A stretch of DNA of 64,000 bases from Hyphomicrobium sp. (GTDB taxonomy: Bacteria; Pseudomonadota; Alphaproteobacteria; Rhizobiales; Hyphomicrobiaceae): contig JAFWGI010000008.1 of the NCBI GenBank assembly GCA_017512425.1, positions 1 through 64,000 on the forward strand. Direction: 5' to 3'. Under the pieces are notes generated by a model. The model did not search any database. It saw only the letters and a list, made by a program, of their open reading frames with translations, and was not told the DNA's origin. Positions 1-11,684 of this stretch are shown here, piece after piece; positions within the stretch are counted from its first letter, which is position 1; each line of letters begins with the position of its first letter. The translations under genes and the position numbers were made by a program.

Positions 1-924
1 AATTGCTCGCTCGGCAATTTCGGCAGCGCGCTGGGACAACGGAACGACATGCTCGCGCGTTGCCTTCATGCGGTCGGCGGGTATCGTCCAGACCTTGGCT
101 TTTAAGTCGAACTCCGATTTGACGGCGCCGCGAATTTCGCCCGAGCGGCCAGCCGTGAGGATCAGGAATTCTAGGGCCAACTTCACCACTTCGGCGCTGT
201 CTGATGCGCGCAGTTTACTGATGAACTTCGGCAGTTCACTGTAGGGGAGCGCCGTGAAGTGGCGGACGGTGTGCCCTTGCTTCGGCAGTCCGATTGCAGC
301 CATCCGGCAAGGGTTCTCCCCGCTGCGATGTCCGGCGGCTGTTGCATGGTCGAGCACGTTGCCGATCCGTTGCAAAACGCGGCGTGCCGTCTCCGGCTTC
401 TCAGTCCAGATCGGCAGCAGAACCTTGAGCACGTCACCGCTTTGCACGCGGTTGACGGGCAGCGATCCCAGCGCTGGGAAAGCATGTGCCTCAAGGGTGG
501 TGAGCCATTGAGCGGTGTGCTTGCCGTTGCGCCAAGTCCCGAGCCTCGCTTTATGCGTGCTCTCTGCCACCTCTTTGAACGTCGGCATTCCATCGCGCTC
601 TGCGCGGCGCGCGGCGACAGGGTCTTGGCCTGCTTTTGCCTTGCGCCTGATCTCGTGAGCCAAGTCCCGCGCTTCCGCGAGCGTCACCGTACTGGCGCCG
701 CCTAGGCCGATATCTCGACGCTTGCCGCTCGACTGAACGCGCAACACCCAGCGCGACGACCCAATCTTGCGACCAGAGCCGGACGGCGGGGGATCGACGA
801 TTAGATACAGGCCGTTGCCGTCGCCATAGCGTCCAGGCTTCTGAACTTGGCGAACGAACGTCGCTGTGAGCGCGCGAGATGTGGCTCTCGGCTGGAACCT
901 AAGAACCGCCGCAGATTTCCCCAT
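1..924 (-). CDS. Tyrosine recombinase (P4-type integrase), 3' part outside window
   Basis: Reading the minus strand from the ATG at 924 gives 308 codons that stay open to base 1, so the C-terminal end lies outside the window. Residues about 1-105 match the N-terminal DUF4102 arm-binding domain of P4-like integrases (GDGNGLYL, then TLAEAR). A helical core-binding domain follows at about 115-205. The catalytic domain begins near 225, with Arg260 in TAGRSGEIR as the first catalytic arginine. The HxxR and Tyr motifs would lie off the window. The gene starts about 180 bp from the 3' end of a tRNA-Ser gene and reads away from it, the usual arrangement for an element integrated at a tRNA. About 100 codons of a normal 400-residue protein are missing. 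Confidence 0.9.
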   Translation of the reverse strand, partial: MGKSAAVLRFQPRATSRALTATFVRQVQKPGRYGDGNGLYLIVDPPPSGSGRKIGSSRWVLRVQSSGKRRDIGLGGASTVTLAEARDLAHEIRRKAKAGQDPVAARRAERDGMPTFKEVAESTHKARLGTWRNGKHTAQWLTTLEAHAFPALGSLPVNRVQSGDVLKVLLPIWTEKPETARRVLQRIGNVLDHATAAGHRSGENPCRMAAIGLPKQGHTVRHFTALPYSELPKFISKLRASDSAEVVKLALEFLILTAGRSGEIRGAVKSEFDLKAKVWTIPADRMKATREHVVPLSQRAAEIAERAI

Positions 925-1106
925 GCCCCGCTCGCCCCCAAATCAGTTTGTACCACAGGGCGTACCACACTTTGCGGCGGATGGCCCTGGATTGCTGTGG
1001 AGTAGTCCACACCATATCGGAGGGCCAAAATACCCATAGAATAAGGATAAATGCGCTATTCTCGGACTGCTCTGGACGATTGCGGATTGTGTTGGATTTA
1101 GTGCAG
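925..1106. other. Integrase upstream region with presumed att junction
   Basis: This is the spacer between the integrase start and the 3' end of tRNA-Ser. It must hold the integrase promoter. The attachment core is expected to overlap the T-arm and acceptor end of the tRNA at about 1107-1135. The second att copy would lie outside the window to the left, so the direct repeat cannot be verified here. No gene is seen. Confidence 0.45.
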
Positions 1107-1196
1107 TGGCGGAGGGAGAGGGATTCGAACCCCCGGTAGACTTGCGCCCACGCTAGTTTTCAAGACTAGAGCCATCAACCACTCGGCCATCCCTCC
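1107..1196 (-). tRNA. tRNA-Ser (anticodon UGA)
   Basis: The minus strand folds into a 90-nt class II tRNA. The acceptor stem GGAGGGA pairs with TCCCTCC, the discriminator is G and the CCA end is encoded. The anticodon stem CTAGT/ACTAG encloses the loop CTTGAAA, giving anticodon TGA (bases 1160-1162), which reads UCA serine codons. A long variable arm and the T-loop GTTCGAATC are present. The 3' end faces the integrase gene, so this tRNA is the likely integration target of the element on the left. Confidence 0.96.
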
Positions 1197-1569
1197 GGAC
1201 CACGGTGCAAGCGTCTGTGGTGGACGCTGCTGGTCGGCGCTTGCTACGGGCGCCATCCGGAACCGCCGTCCTATACGGTTCGCAACGAAGCCTCAAGTCC
1301 TAGGCGGACGCAGCGCCACGCCGTCGCGACCCGGCAAAACCTTCATGCCAATATTTCGTGCGCGATGTCTGCCCGTGTCGCTGGCCGTCAATTGAGCGGG
1401 TCACAAAAATCGCGCGCCTTGGATCGTGGCGTGCGTCTCAAACCTGCTCGATATTAACCTCCTGCTAAGCCTAGTTTGCCATGTTTCAAGCAACCTCCGG
1501 ACACCGTGGCGCGCTATGCGCTTTGGCCATGGGGATCGTAGCGTGGCGTTCGAGTAGCGGGTAATTCAC
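1197..1569. other. Intergenic region between tRNA-Ser and rlpA
   Basis: These 373 bp separate the leftward tRNA from the rightward rlpA gene and should carry both promoters. I see no convincing open frame, no long repeat and no clear terminator. The part just before rlpA has only a weak ribosome-binding site. Confidence 0.5.
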
Positions 1570-2349
1570 ATGGTCTGGTGGCCCAATGGGCTCGGCGTGC
1601 GCCATCTGGCCTTGACGTGCAGCGCCGCCGCGTTGACCGCGGCGTGTTCGCAGGGCACGTCGCCATCGCGCACCATCGCAAGCGGCCCTGCCAGCATCAA
1701 TCGCCCGATTTTTACAGAAGATGCTTATGGCGTCAGTTCTTCGGCGCGCGTCACAACAAGCCGCCGCGTGCCGAAAGGCGGCGGCCACTACAAGCTCGGT
1801 AGCCCCTACAAGGTTGCTGGCCGCTGGTACACGCCGCGCGAAGAGCCGAACTATGACCGCCAAGGCATTGGCTCGTGGTACGGCGACGACTTCCACGGCC
1901 GGCGCACGGCCAACGGCGAGATTTTCGATCGCTACGCGTTGTCGGCCGCGCATCCAACGATGCCATTGCCGTCCTATGCGTACGTCACGAATTTACAGAA
2001 TGGCCGGACGATCCTCGTCCGCGTCAACGATCGCGGGCCGTACGTTGCCGGCCGTATCATCGATCTCTCGCACGCATCCGCACGCGCGCTTGGCTACGAC
2101 AACCACGGTAACGCACGAGTTCGTGTAAGATACGCCGGCCGCGCGCCGTTGAACGGCGACGATCGCCACGAACGCCAGTTCATCGCGCAGCAAAGCTGGT
2201 ACGGCGGCCGCGATCGTTTCGCGGAGGCGTCCGTTCCGCAGAATTATGCGCCGGCGCCACAGATGCCGATGCGTGAAGCCACCCCAGATCGCTGGTCGCC
2301 GATGGCATATCGCGCCAAGCCAATTGACCAAGACACCCCCTTCCCCTAG
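1570..2349 (+). CDS. rlpA: RlpA-like septal lipoprotein
   Basis: This 259-residue lipoprotein has a signal peptide ending in a lipobox with Cys26 (LTAAC). Residues about 98-190 form the RlpA double-psi beta-barrel, seen in [19 protein letters not shown] and RVNDRGPY. Asp154 is the acidic residue conserved in RlpA lytic transglycosylases, which cleave peptide-stem-free glycan at the septum. No C-terminal SPOR domain is visible; the tail after the barrel is short and Pro/Arg-rich, so septal targeting must come another way or be weak. The gene precedes carA in the same direction with a 119-bp gap. Confidence 0.88.
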   Translation: MVWWPNGLGVRHLALTCSAAALTAACSQGTSPSRTIASGPASINRPIFTEDAYGVSSSARVTTSRRVPKGGGHYKLGSPYKVAGRWYTPREEPNYDRQGIGSWYGDDFHGRRTANGEIFDRYALSAAHPTMPLPSYAYVTNLQNGRTILVRVNDRGPYVAGRIIDLSHASARALGYDNHGNARVRVRYAGRAPLNGDDRHERQFIAQQSWYGGRDRFAEASVPQNYAPAPQMPMREATPDRWSPMAYRAKPIDQDTPFP

Positions 2350-2468
2350 GGTCCGCGCGAATTGAAACCACCCGCCTGAAAACCCGCATCTCATTGTACC
2401 CAAACCCTGCTTTTGATGGCGGTGCGGGTGATGCCCGGGCGGACAAGCGACCAGGACCGGACCGAGAT

Positions 2469-3680
2469 ATGAGCGCCTCCGCCAGCACGCCAGCTCCGTG
2501 GACTGAAACAGTTCTGTCAGCACGCCTCGTGCTCGATGACGGCACGGTCATTTCAGGACGCGGCATCGGCGCCGTCGGCAGCGCCGTCGGCGAAGTCTGC
2601 TTCAACACGGCGATCACCGGCTATCAGGAAATTCTGACCGACCCGAGCTACGCCGGTCAGATCATCACCTTCACGTTCCCGCACATTGGCAACGTCGGCA
2701 CGAACACCGAAGACAGCGAAACGTCAAATCTGGCGGCGCGCTCGGGTGTGCGCGGCTGCGTGCTCCGCGCCGACATCACGGACCCGTCGAACTATCGCGC
2801 CGCCGAACATCTGGACGCGTGGCTGAAAGCGCGCGGCATCATCGGGATCACCGGCGTCGACACGCGGGCTCTGACGGCCCGCATCCGCGACAAAGGCATG
2901 CCGAACGGAGTCGTCGCGCATGCGCCCGACGGCAAATTCGACATCGAGAAACTCAAGGCCGACGCGAAGGCGTGGCCCGGCTTGCTCGGCCTCGATCTTG
3001 TGCCCGACGTCACGACCGGCCAGAGCTACACCTGGGACGGCATGCGCTGGGTCTGGGGCAAAGGCCATCAGCCAAACGAAAACCCAGAGTTCCACGTCGT
3101 CGCGATCGACTACGGTCTGAAGACCAACATTCTGCGTTGTCTCGCGACGTCGGGCTGCAAGGTGACGGTGTTGCCTGCGACCGCATCAGCCGAAGACGTA
3201 CTCGCGCGCAATCCTGACGGCGTCTTTCTGTCGAACGGGCCGGGCGATCCTGCAGCTACCGGCAAATATGCCGTTCCCGAAATCAAGAAGCTTGTTGCCA
3301 GCGGCAAGCCTGTGTTCGGCATTTGCCTCGGTCATCAGATGCTCGGCCTCGCGCTCGGTGCGACGACCAAGAAGATGCATCAGGGCCATCACGGCGCCAA
3401 CCATCCGGTCAAGGACTTCACGACCAACAAGGTCGAGATCGTTTCGATGAACCACGGCTTCGCGGTCGATCGCGATACGCTGCCGAAGGGTGTTGTCGAA
3501 ACCCATGTCTCGCTGTTCGATGGATCAAACTGCGGCCTCGCACTCGAAGGCAAGCCCGTGTTCTCGGTCCAGCATCACCCGGAAGCGAGCCCAGGCCCAC
3601 AAGACAGCCATTACCTCTTCACGCGCTTCACCAACATGATGCGCGAGCAGAAGGGCGGCAAGGCATTGCGCGAGCGGTAA
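2469..3680 (+). CDS. carA: Carbamoyl-phosphate synthase small (glutaminase) subunit
   Basis: CarA releases ammonia from glutamine and passes it to CarB for carbamoyl phosphate synthesis, which feeds arginine and pyrimidine pathways. The 403-residue protein has the CarA N-terminal domain (about 15-190) and a class I glutamine amidotransferase domain. The nucleophile is Cys286 in FGICLGHQ, with His370 and Glu372 in HHPEA. The ATG at 2469 (MSASAS) is chosen because it gives the family's length; an upstream in-frame start at 2394 would add 25 residues of low-quality sequence. A hairpin terminator follows at 3711. The partner carB lies 3.3 kb downstream, separated by four genes. Confidence 0.96.
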   Translation: MSASASTPAPWTETVLSARLVLDDGTVISGRGIGAVGSAVGEVCFNTAITGYQEILTDPSYAGQIITFTFPHIGNVGTNTEDSETSNLAARSGVRGCVLRADITDPSNYRAAEHLDAWLKARGIIGITGVDTRALTARIRDKGMPNGVVAHAPDGKFDIEKLKADAKAWPGLLGLDLVPDVTTGQSYTWDGMRWVWGKGHQPNENPEFHVVAIDYGLKTNILRCLATSGCKVTVLPATASAEDVLARNPDGVFLSNGPGDPAATGKYAVPEIKKLVASGKPVFGICLGHQMLGLALGATTKKMHQGHHGANHPVKDFTTNKVEIVSMNHGFAVDRDTLPKGVVETHVSLFDGSNCGLALEGKPVFSVQHHPEASPGPQDSHYLFTRFTNMMREQKGGKALRER

Positions 3681-3710
3681 GCGTCGCCAATCGGAGCATC
3701 GGATAAAGCA

Positions 3711-3742
3711 AAGCCGTGCACCAGGGCGCTGCACGGCTTTTC
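3711..3742 (+). terminator. Rho-independent terminator after carA
   Basis: A perfect 10-bp stem AAGCCGTGCA (3711-3720) pairs with TGCACGGCTT (3730-3739) around a 9-nt loop and runs into TTTT. It lies 30 bp after the carA stop. It argues that carA is not cotranscribed with carB. Confidence 0.85.
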
Positions 3743-3768
3743 CGTTCTTACGTTCGTAATGCGGTGCG

Positions 3769-4143
3769 TTACGGCGCGGGTGCAGGTGCCGGAACATTCG
3801 GCGACGGCTTGCCAGGCTCTGACTGCGGCGGCGTTGGCGGCGCTGTATCAACGGCGTCGTCCGGCTGCTCGCTGCGCGTCGGCACGTCCGGCTCCTTAAC
3901 CGGCGGCAATTCCGTCGCCGGTGCAGTTGCGGGTGTGTCGGTCGCGGCCGGTGGCGTTGGCGCGGGAGCGGTCGGGGCCGGTGCCGGTTGAACGGCCGGC
4001 GTCGTCACCGCCGCGGGGTCCGAGTTCCGCAGCGCGCCGGTTACACCGAATGCGACAAGCAAGATCGCGACGAAGCCTAACGCGATCAGCAGCGCGGTCA
4101 TGCCGCCACCAACCGCATTGGTGTCTCTGCGTGGATAATCCAT
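3769..4143 (-). CDS. Small membrane-anchored Pro/Ala-rich protein
   Basis: This is a 124-residue protein of unknown function. The N-terminus (MDYPRRDTNAVGGG) is cytoplasmic and is followed by one membrane helix (about 15-38, TALLIALGFVAILLVAFGV). The remaining 80 residues form a Pro/Ala/Thr-rich tail, presumably periplasmic. The ATG at 4143 is preferred because GAGG lies about 8 nt upstream; a TTG at 4158 is the alternative. A candidate EcfG-type promoter lies 37-61 bp upstream, so it may belong to the general stress regulon. It converges on carA. Confidence 0.7.
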   Translation of the reverse strand: MDYPRRDTNAVGGGMTALLIALGFVAILLVAFGVTGALRNSDPAAVTTPAVQPAPAPTAPAPTPPAATDTPATAPATELPPVKEPDVPTRSEQPDDAVDTAPPTPPQSEPGKPSPNVPAPAPAP

Positions 4144-4179
4144 TAGCGCGTTCCTCAAAGTTATTGTCGTTGAGGTTGA

Positions 4180-4204
4180 GACGCGCTTTTCGCGGTATAG
4201 TTCC
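4180..4204 (-). promoter_or_regulatory. Candidate EcfG (general stress sigma) promoter
   Basis: The minus strand reads GGAAC, then 16 bases, then CGTC. The alphaproteobacterial EcfG consensus is GGAAC-N16/17-CGTT, so one base deviates at the -10. It sits directly upstream of the Pro/Ala-rich membrane protein gene starting at 4143. Confidence 0.5.
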
Positions 4205-4338
4205 TAGGAAAGGCCCGTTCGCCGCACCTGACGCTTGTTCAAATGGACAAAGGCGTTCGCGGTTCGGAATTTTTCCTAACCCAATGTGGCACTTGCAGCG
4301 TAGCTTTGCAGGCGTTCTTGAAAAAAGATGGGGGCTGC

Positions 4339-5385
4339 ATGATCCGGCGATTGCTTTTCGCGGTTGCGATATGCGCATCCGAGCCTGCCGCCGCCTGCCA
4401 ATTGCCGATGGACCATCCGTCCTTCCTGTTCGGGCGGATTGTTGCGTCGTGGCATGAAACCGCCAAACACCCGCTCGTCGGCCGCGTCTATGACCCCGCG
4501 AAGACCGAGCCTGACCTGCAGAAATCACAATTCAAATCGTACTGCCTGTTCGCCGACGACTTCTGGATCATGGCGTCGAAGCCGGAGCTCCTGCTGCTCG
4601 GCGAGGTGCACGACAACCCCGAGCATCACCGGATCCGCGAAAGCCTGTTTCAACTCGGCGCGATCGTGACCGCGCATCTGACGACGGATCGGGCGGCGGA
4701 CTTCGCGCGCTTCCAGGACATGGCGAAAGCGACCGAACGCACACTGACGCTCGATGACTTCAAGGCGTGGACGTCATGGGGATCGACTGCGGGAACAACA
4801 GGCTGGAACGACGACATCGCGCGGATGCTGTTCGACGTTTCAGTCCAGGGCAAAATACCGGTCTATGCCGGCGATGTGCCACGCGATGCAATCCGGCGCG
4901 TGTCGATGGAAGGTGAAGCGGCGTTGAAACAGGAAGAGGTCGATCGCCTGCACATCAAGGAGCCGCTTGGTCCTCAACTCGACGCCGCTGCGCTGACCGA
5001 ACTTGAGGATGACTATTGCAGGACTTTGCCTCGTGAGGCGTTGGGCGGCATGGCCTACGCGCAGCGCTACCGCGACGCGAGCCTTGCCGACGCCTTGATC
5101 AAGGCCGCCGAAAAACACGGCTCGGCAGTCCTTGTTGCAGACAACAGCCGCGTCCGCACCGACCGGGGCGTGCCCTGGTACTTGCGCCAGCGCATGACCG
5201 GCAAAACGATTGTCTCGGTCTCGTTGATCGAAGTCGAGGACGGCAAAAACGATCCAGAGAGCTACGTGCCGCGCGATCCCGACGGCAAGCCGGCAACCGA
5301 CTACATCCTCTTTACGCCGAAGGCCAAACGGGACGACCCTTGCGCCGCGGCTACCGCCGAAGCCCGGCAGGGCGCTGGGAAGTAA
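4339..5385 (+). CDS. ChaN-like secreted protein (haem-binding uptake fold)
   Basis: This 348-residue exported protein matches the ChaN/DUF399 family. LLLGEVHDNPEHH (near residue 90) is the family signature and ADNSRVRTDRGVPWYL is a late conserved block. Campylobacter ChaN binds haem between dimers, but here the ligand is an inference only. The N-terminus (MIRRLLFAVAICASEPAAA) is a signal peptide, and Cys20 could be a weak lipobox. The ATG at 4339 follows GGGGG and opens the signal peptide; an upstream ATG at 4243 adds an unlikely leader. The next gene starts 123 bp downstream. Confidence 0.78.
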   Translation: MIRRLLFAVAICASEPAAACQLPMDHPSFLFGRIVASWHETAKHPLVGRVYDPAKTEPDLQKSQFKSYCLFADDFWIMASKPELLLLGEVHDNPEHHRIRESLFQLGAIVTAHLTTDRAADFARFQDMAKATERTLTLDDFKAWTSWGSTAGTTGWNDDIARMLFDVSVQGKIPVYAGDVPRDAIRRVSMEGEAALKQEEVDRLHIKEPLGPQLDAAALTELEDDYCRTLPREALGGMAYAQRYRDASLADALIKAAEKHGSAVLVADNSRVRTDRGVPWYLRQRMTGKTIVSVSLIEVEDGKNDPESYVPRDPDGKPATDYILFTPKAKRDDPCAAATAEARQGAGK

Positions 5386-5508
5386 ACCTCCCCCCGTCCT
5401 TACGGGCAGAGGGAACGCGCCACCTCTATCAACCTTTCGCAACTTTAAGATCGCGTCCGGCCACAGTCCGCGTATAAGACCGGGAAAAAAGGTCTATCGG
5501 AGGACGGC

Positions 5509-6141
5509 ATGCGGCGCTTTGGTTGGAGTTTGGCGGGTTTGGTGGCTTTCCTTCCGGGGATCGCGCTTGCCGACGACTGTTCGAAAGATGTGCTGGCCGC
5601 CGTCGAAAAGCAGCGGTCATCAAAAGCCTTTCGGGTATCGATGACCCAGGGAACCGTCGAAGGCCCCGTCGACATGACGGTCGATTACCTGCCGCCCGAC
5701 CGGATGCTTCAGACCGTCACCGCTAAGCATATGGCAGGACCGCAGCAGACGATGCTCGTCGGTACGCGCGCGTTCGCCGGATCGGATGGCGCCTACGAAG
5801 AACTCCTGCCGCAGTTCGCGCAGTCGGTCGTTTCCGAAATGGCGAACGCTGTCGGCAAACCGGATCACATGGGCACGTTCGAATGCGTTGGCAAACAGAC
5901 GGTCGACGGCAAAGAGTTCCTCGCGTATCGCGCCGTCGATAAGGACGCAAAGCCCGGCGCCAATCCGGACGAAACGCTGGCGCGCACGATCTACGTCGAT
6001 CCGGCCAACGGCTTGCCGGCATACAACATCGTCGCCGCCGTTTCGGGCAAGGGCGAGCCGGCTCTCAAAGTCACCTACAGCTATCCGACCGATCTCGTCA
6101 TCGAAGCGCCGGAGGGCGCGCCGATTCAAAAGATCAGGTGA
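5509..6141 (+). CDS. Secreted protein of unknown function, paralogue 1 of a tandem pair
   Basis: This 210-residue protein has a clear signal peptide (MRRFGWSLAGLVAFLPGIALA) and a mature start at DDCSKDV. The mature part shares a scaffold with the next gene: MTVDYLPPDRMLQTVT here against MVVDYVLPDRMYQKVT there, with matching blocks near TIYVDPANGLPAYN and the C-terminal TYSYPTDL. The pattern of long beta segments recalls LolA/outer-membrane carrier-like folds, but I cannot assign a family. An SD-like GGAGG precedes the ATG. It is probably cotranscribed with the paralogue 61 bp downstream. Confidence 0.75.
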   Translation: MRRFGWSLAGLVAFLPGIALADDCSKDVLAAVEKQRSSKAFRVSMTQGTVEGPVDMTVDYLPPDRMLQTVTAKHMAGPQQTMLVGTRAFAGSDGAYEELLPQFAQSVVSEMANAVGKPDHMGTFECVGKQTVDGKEFLAYRAVDKDAKPGANPDETLARTIYVDPANGLPAYNIVAAVSGKGEPALKVTYSYPTDLVIEAPEGAPIQKIR

Positions 6142-6202
6142 TCGAACGGATATTTGCACTCAACGTCATCGACGTACTTTCATCGGCCCGAGGAACAAGA
6201 CA

Positions 6203-6910
6203 ATGCGGACTTTCTCGCTCAGCGTTATAGCGGTGCTTCTCTCAGCCGGTGGCGCGATCGCGCAACCGGCACCTCCGCCCGCTGCTCAGCCGCCGGCCGA
6301 TGCGGAGGCAAAGAAGAATGCCAATCCCTGCCGCGATGAAGTCGCGACCGCGCTCAGCAAGCTGCGCAAGTCGTCGTGGTTTCGCATGAATACGACGATG
6401 ATCACCGAGGTCGGTCCGACCGCGATGGTCGTCGATTATGTCCTGCCGGACCGCATGTACCAGAAAGTCACGCAGACGCTGACCAACAAGTCGACGGAGG
6501 TGCTACTTGTTGGCGACAAGGCTTGGGCGAACCAGGGTCAAGGTTGGATGGCACTGCCGAACAGCACGATGAACGATCTGCGCACGCAGATTTATGAGAA
6601 CGTGCTCAAGGAACAGGAAGACGTCGGCAACTATGCCTGCAAGGGCAAGGTGCAAGTCGAGGGCCGTGATGCGCTGTCCTACAAACTCGAAGACGAGCCG
6701 GTCAAAGACAGCAACGTGCCGCGCAACGAGACTTACCGGATGTTTTATGTCGATGCTGTGACAGGCCTGCCGATCGGCAACTCGCTTTTGTCGCCGGGCC
6801 GCGAGAAGACGCCGCTCTTCAGGGCGACGTATACCTTTCCGCTCGACATGAAAATCGAACCGCCGAAAGACGTCGTCCATCCGCCGCTGGAAGAACCTCA
6901 AAAAAAGTGA
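6203..6910 (+). CDS. Secreted protein of unknown function, paralogue 2 of a tandem pair
   Basis: This 235-residue exported protein (signal MRTFSLSVIAVLLSAGGAIA, then a Pro/Ala-rich linker) is the tandem paralogue of the gene at 5509-6141. Both have an early Cys (NPCRDEV here, DDCSKDV there), a middle Cys (YACKGK here, FECVGK there), the DRM block and a closing TYTFPLDMKIE. The ATG at 6203 has AGGA 10 nt upstream. The two cysteines could form a disulfide. The gene sits between carA and carB with no obvious link to carbamoyl phosphate synthesis. Confidence 0.78.
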   Translation: MRTFSLSVIAVLLSAGGAIAQPAPPPAAQPPADAEAKKNANPCRDEVATALSKLRKSSWFRMNTTMITEVGPTAMVVDYVLPDRMYQKVTQTLTNKSTEVLLVGDKAWANQGQGWMALPNSTMNDLRTQIYENVLKEQEDVGNYACKGKVQVEGRDALSYKLEDEPVKDSNVPRNETYRMFYVDAVTGLPIGNSLLSPGREKTPLFRATYTFPLDMKIEPPKDVVHPPLEEPQKK

Positions 6911-7029
6911 GGTTTTGAGCGCCGCTCAGGCGGTGTCCTCAACATTTTTTCAAACCCGCGCCGAAAGTCACGGGCTGAGACGCCGCGGCCTATAGCCAAG
7001 CGCCTCGGACCGCAATAAAAGCCCGCCTT

Positions 7030-10359
<3,330 letters not shown>

Positions 10360-10380
10360 TCTTTAAGGGTGCGGGAGGCC

Positions 10381-10412
10381 GGGCGGCGGGAGCGCCGCCC
10401 GCGTTGCGTTTT
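10381..10412 (+). terminator. Terminator between carB and greA
   Basis: The stem GGGCGGCG (10381-10388) pairs with CGCCGCCC (10393-10400) around GGAG and is followed by GCGTTGCGTTTTC. The T-tract is imperfect, so some readthrough into greA is possible. Confidence 0.65.
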
Positions 10413-10515
10413 CAATGTGATTTTTCCCCGAAAAGCCAGGGGCCCTTCGCGGCCCAGCCGAATAGCTTTCCGGAACGTTTCCGGGTTTGAACTATTCGAT
10501 ACGTTGGAGATGACG

Positions 10516-10989
10516 ATGGAACGGGTACCGATGACGATGGCAGGCTATAAGAGCCTGGAAGAGGAGCTGCAGCGGCTGAAGGCCGAGGAGCGCCCGCGTA
10601 TCATCGCAGCGATTTCGGAAGCCCGCGCGCACGGCGACCTTTCGGAAAACGCCGAATATCACGCTGCCAAAGAGCAGCAGGGTCTGAACGAGGCGCGCGT
10701 CGCCGAACTCGAAGACAAAATCGGCCGCGCCGAAGTCATCGACACGTCAAAGCTTTCGGGCGACACGATCAAGTTCGGCGCGACGGTATCGCTTGAGGAC
10801 GAGGATACCGGCGACAAGGTCAAGTACACGATCGTCGGCGACCTCGAAGGCGATCTCCGCAACGGCAAGATCTCGATCTCGTCGCCAATCGCGCGCGCGC
10901 TCATTGGCAAGACCAAGGGCGAAACCGTCGAAGTGACGACGCCGAAAGGCTCGCGCTCGTTCGAGGTCTTGAAAGTCGAGTGGAAGTAA
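10516..10989 (+). CDS. greA: Transcription elongation factor GreA
   Basis: GreA rescues backtracked RNA polymerase by stimulating cleavage of the nascent RNA. The 157-residue protein has the N-terminal coiled coil (about 1-75) carrying the acidic tip in [18 protein letters not shown], and the C-terminal FKBP-like globular domain. The ATG at 10516 is chosen because GGAG lies 6 nt upstream and the N-terminus MERVPMT matches the family; an ATG two codons earlier (10510) is possible. It lies downstream of carB behind a terminator. Confidence 0.95.
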   Translation: MERVPMTMAGYKSLEEELQRLKAEERPRIIAAISEARAHGDLSENAEYHAAKEQQGLNEARVAELEDKIGRAEVIDTSKLSGDTIKFGATVSLEDEDTGDKVKYTIVGDLEGDLRNGKISISSPIARALIGKTKGETVEVTTPKGSRSFEVLKVEWK

Positions 10990-11044
10990 CGAACCGCGCC
11001 TCAGCGTCAGCGCATCATCGATTGCAACTGAGGTCGTCCAATAC

Positions 11045-11533
11045 TCACGTTGCATCCGGTACAGCACCGCTGATCGGGATGCCGGGCTCGCGCTTCGCGC
11101 GCCGGATCGTCAAAAACGTCTTGACGCTCGCGACGTTCGGCGCGGCTGTCAGGCCGTCGAGCACGAAGTTCTGGAAGCTCGTCAGGTCGCGCGCGATGCA
11201 CTTCAGCATGAAGTCGCTTTCGCCCGAGAGCATGTGGGCTTCCCGAACCAGCGGCCAACCGAGAATGCGGTTTTCAAAAGCGCGCAGGTCGGCTTCCGCC
11301 TGGTTGTGCAGGCGGACCATTGCAAAAGCGGTCAGCGGATATCCAAGCGATGCTTCATCGAGCAAGGCCGCATAGCCGGAAATCAATCCCGCTTCTTCGA
11401 GGGCCCGGACGCGGCGCAGGCAGGGCGGCGCCGACAGCCCGATCCGGCTGGCAAGCGCGATATTGGTCATGCGCCCGTCGGCCTGCAGCTCTTTGAGGAT
11501 GCGCCAGTCGGTGGCATCGAGTTCAACGGGCAT
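11045..11533 (-). CDS. Lrp/AsnC family transcriptional regulator
   Basis: This 162-residue regulator has an N-terminal winged HTH (about 6-55: LDATDWRILKELQADGRMTN, LASRIGLSAPPCLRRV) and a C-terminal RAM domain for amino-acid binding (about 68-145). Members act as octameric, ligand-responsive regulators of amino-acid genes. The ATG at 11533 (MPVEL) gives the family's usual start; upstream in-frame sequence is not Lrp-like. It is divergent from the ELM1-like gene at 11685, so the 150-bp gap holds both promoters. Its effector is not predictable. Confidence 0.9.
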   Translation of the reverse strand: MPVELDATDWRILKELQADGRMTNIALASRIGLSAPPCLRRVRALEEAGLISGYAALLDEASLGYPLTAFAMVRLHNQAEADLRAFENRILGWPLVREAHMLSGESDFMLKCIARDLTSFQNFVLDGLTAAPNVASVKTFLTIRRAKREPGIPISGAVPDAT

Positions 11534-11684
11534 ATCGGTTCGTCGGCTCCTGCGGGCGTACAGCGGCTTTTGCTCGTCGCGCGTAATAAGCGTATCGCAG
11601 AACGGCAGCAACAATCCCATTTATTACTCATCACCTTTGACGTTTCCACCGCCATGTCCGGGAAAGTCGGTTACAAAGGCCGCC

